Part shown: piece by piece, positions 62,189 to 64,000 of the stretch
Numbering within the stretch: position 1 is the stretch's first letter
How the letters are laid out: every line of letters begins with the position of its first letter
NCBI GenBank assembly: GCA_010405405.1
Contig: MU004236.1
Location: forward strand, 1,618,070-1,682,069
DNA: 64,000 bases
DNA from: Microthyrium microscopicum
Taxonomy: Eukaryota > Ascomycota > Dothideomycetes > Microthyriales > Microthyriaceae
Direction of reading: 5' to 3'
Position numbers and translations under genes: made by a program
Notes under the pieces: model-generated
The model's input: the letters and a program-made list of their open reading frames with translations, nothing else
What the model was told of the DNA's origin: nothing
The model's database searches: none

Positions 62189-64000
62189 ATGGTCGTGGTA
62201 AGATCCGGCATCTTGCGCCTGTATCATTTTCGGCCTAAACCAATTCTATTCTCGTCTCAATGGCTTCTTCAACATCAAATTCCTGTCCAGCGCTTTTCAG
62301 TCATATCCAAAACATACCTCCAAGGACCAACACAACCATCTCCAGACCCAAATCCACTCCCTGTTGACAATGAGCTACCCCCAGACTCAACATCTATTCC
62401 TAAAGGAGCATGGAAGGGAACTGCTTTCAAAATGGCTGAGAGCGCACTTACTACTCTTGCATCCATAACAATTCTAGGGTTAGTGCTCGATATCATGTTA
62501 CACTTGTGTATCCAGCTAAATATGTACTAGACTTATTGGATACTCATATACGTTGTACTATAAGCGCATGGTTCTCGCAAAGATGGAAGTTAGTAGTTTT
62601 CGGATGCTTTCTCATCTCCTGTATTGACCATTGCTCCAGAATGCTTTCACGCCTGGCGACCCAGTCCTGGATCTAGCCTATTCACGGGGCGCATCACCAG
62701 ATGGGGAGAGCGCAAGTGATCACCAGCATTGGGTCCAACGACCAGAACAATCAGTCATAGACGCCATTATCGCTGGTCGTCTGCAGGAACACTACTACCT
62801 GCTCATCGGCGAAAAGGGCGTCGGCAAGTCATCCATGCTCATCGACGCTATGCGTAAAATCGATGGCGAAGGTGTGGCCATGTTTGAAGCGCATGCCGAT
62901 CTGGAAATATTTCGCGTCCGGCTAGGCAAATCCCTGGATTTCGAGTACCACGAGGACAACATTGGATCGCTGTTTTCGATACGTGGACCTCGTGATGCAA
63001 GTGCAATTTTGGATATTGAGCGTGCGTTCAATAAGCTGGAGAAAGTTGCATTGAAGCGAAGAAAGGCGGTTGGCAGACCGCTGATCCTCATCATCAATAG
63101 CGTTCATCTGCTTAGAGATGACGAGGATGGACGCGATTTGATCGAGTTGATCCAACAAAGAGCGGAGCAATGGGCTGCCTCGAATTTGGTGACGGTGGTC
63201 ATGAATAGCGACGACTATTGGGTTTACGAACGACTGAAGAACTATGCGACTCGTCTGAAAGTCCTGCCCGTACTTGATTTGACCAAGGATGCGGCGCTAT
63301 CAGCACTCAAATCTTATCGTTTAAGATATTTCAACGAAAATACCTCCAAGTCTATGCTCGAAGAGGTATATTCAAGAGTTGGTGGGCGGGTCTCATTCTT
63401 GAGTCGGGTGGCGAAAGAGAAAAACATGCTGCAAGTCTGCCAGTACATTGAGGAGGCTGAAAAGACGTGGTTTCTAAACAAGGTACGCCAAAAAGAAGAC
63501 CGGATGTCTATTACCATACCTAACAGTTGCAGTGCTGGATACTTGGCTCAGAAATGGATGACGATGTTATGGATCAGCAGAAATTCGCGTCTGCGGCCAT
63601 GGTGCTAGCCAAAGCACTGGTAGAACAAGAAGCAGAACAGCATCTAGACCACCAATCCGACGACGAACAGGACACAGACTCCACAGGGGTAATAACAAAA
63701 TCAGTCAAAGATTCCAAGGGGAACTACGTGCTCCCCTCTCTCCCACTTCACAAAGCTCGCGAAGTCATGACGCGAGCCGACTTCATTCAAGCTTACGACC
63801 ACGACAATATCTTCACCATCAGCGCTGACGGCAGAGTGCGAGCTGATAGTGTGCCAATGATGACTGCCTTCCGTTCCGTCTGCAATGAACCTGGATTCGC
63901 CAAGTTCCTTGAAGACACACTTGATCGCATTAGCGATATCGAATCCTTGGGACGTACGAGAGAACTTACCATCAAGGATCTCTGGAAGGGCGGCAAGTAC
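62189..64000 (+). CDS. Membrane-anchored AAA-type ATPase, probably mitochondrial, 3' end beyond window
   Basis: Exons are 62189-62478, 62531-62588, 62640-63482 and 63533 to the window end (553 codons so far, still open). The three introns are 50-52 nt with GT..AG and, in the third, a CCTAAC branch point. The start gives a basic, Ser/Arg-rich leader (MVVVRSGILRLYHFRPKPILFSSQ) like a mitochondrial presequence. A transmembrane segment follows at ~85-105 (LTTLASITILGLIGYSYTLYY). The P-loop is LLIGEKGVGKSSML. The Walker B position reads PLILIINSVHLL, with Asn-Ser in place of the usual acidic pair, followed by RDDEDG. Other conserved-looking blocks are LVTVVMNSDDYWVYERLK, GGRVSFLSRVAKEKNML and KTWFLNKCWILGSEMDDDVMDQQK. 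It resembles an uncharacterised fungal ATPase family; I know no defined function. Confidence 0.82.

Overview
The window comes from a filamentous ascomycete (Pezizomycotina). The genes have short introns (46-63 nt, one of 270 nt) with GT..AG ends and CTAAC-like branch points, fungal-type products (nitrate reductase, WSC protein, fungal STAND N-terminal domain), and a large AT-rich block that carries the mark of repeat-induced point mutation (RIP). I cannot place it below subphylum from this sequence.

Left arm, 1-20,482, ordinary base composition: the 5' end of a nitrate reductase gene (minus, cut by the window edge); a 2.6-kb gene-poor interval with several GATA-factor motifs; an unrecognised 390-aa gene; the Golgi Qb-SNARE bos1/membrin (minus) divergent from a secreted M28 aminopeptidase; a small secreted WSC protein (minus) tail to tail with the peptidase; a 1,115-aa six-exon gene that joins a fungal STAND N-terminal domain and a TPR-like region to a C-terminal Rho1-like GTPase domain with altered catalytic motifs; a PAF-acetylhydrolase-like serine hydrolase flanked by two copies of one dispersed repeat; and a three-KH RNA-binding protein (minus).

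Centre, 20,488-61,759: a 41.3-kb AT-rich block without a single open frame of 60 codons on either strand. It is a five-level stack of LTR retrotransposons. Every element has a matching LTR pair and a 5-bp target duplication. Outermost A (152-bp LTRs) holds B (360-bp LTRs). B holds C (222-bp LTRs) and D (203-bp LTRs). D holds E (162-bp LTRs). All are Ty3/gypsy-like by their reverse-transcriptase remnants; A and D run on plus, B, C and E on minus. All are fossils, heavily mutated in a way typical of RIP (CpA/TpG almost gone, TpA in great excess).

Right arm, 61,765-64,000: normal composition returns within a few bases of the outer LTR, and a four-exon gene for a membrane-anchored, probably mitochondrial, AAA-type ATPase runs off the window end.

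The host genes do not form an obvious pathway. The most interesting items are the STAND-TPR-Rho fusion at 9.9-13.6 kb, which looks like a signalling or immune-type receptor carrying a modified copy of Rho1, and the completely resolvable five-deep insertion history of the RIP block.
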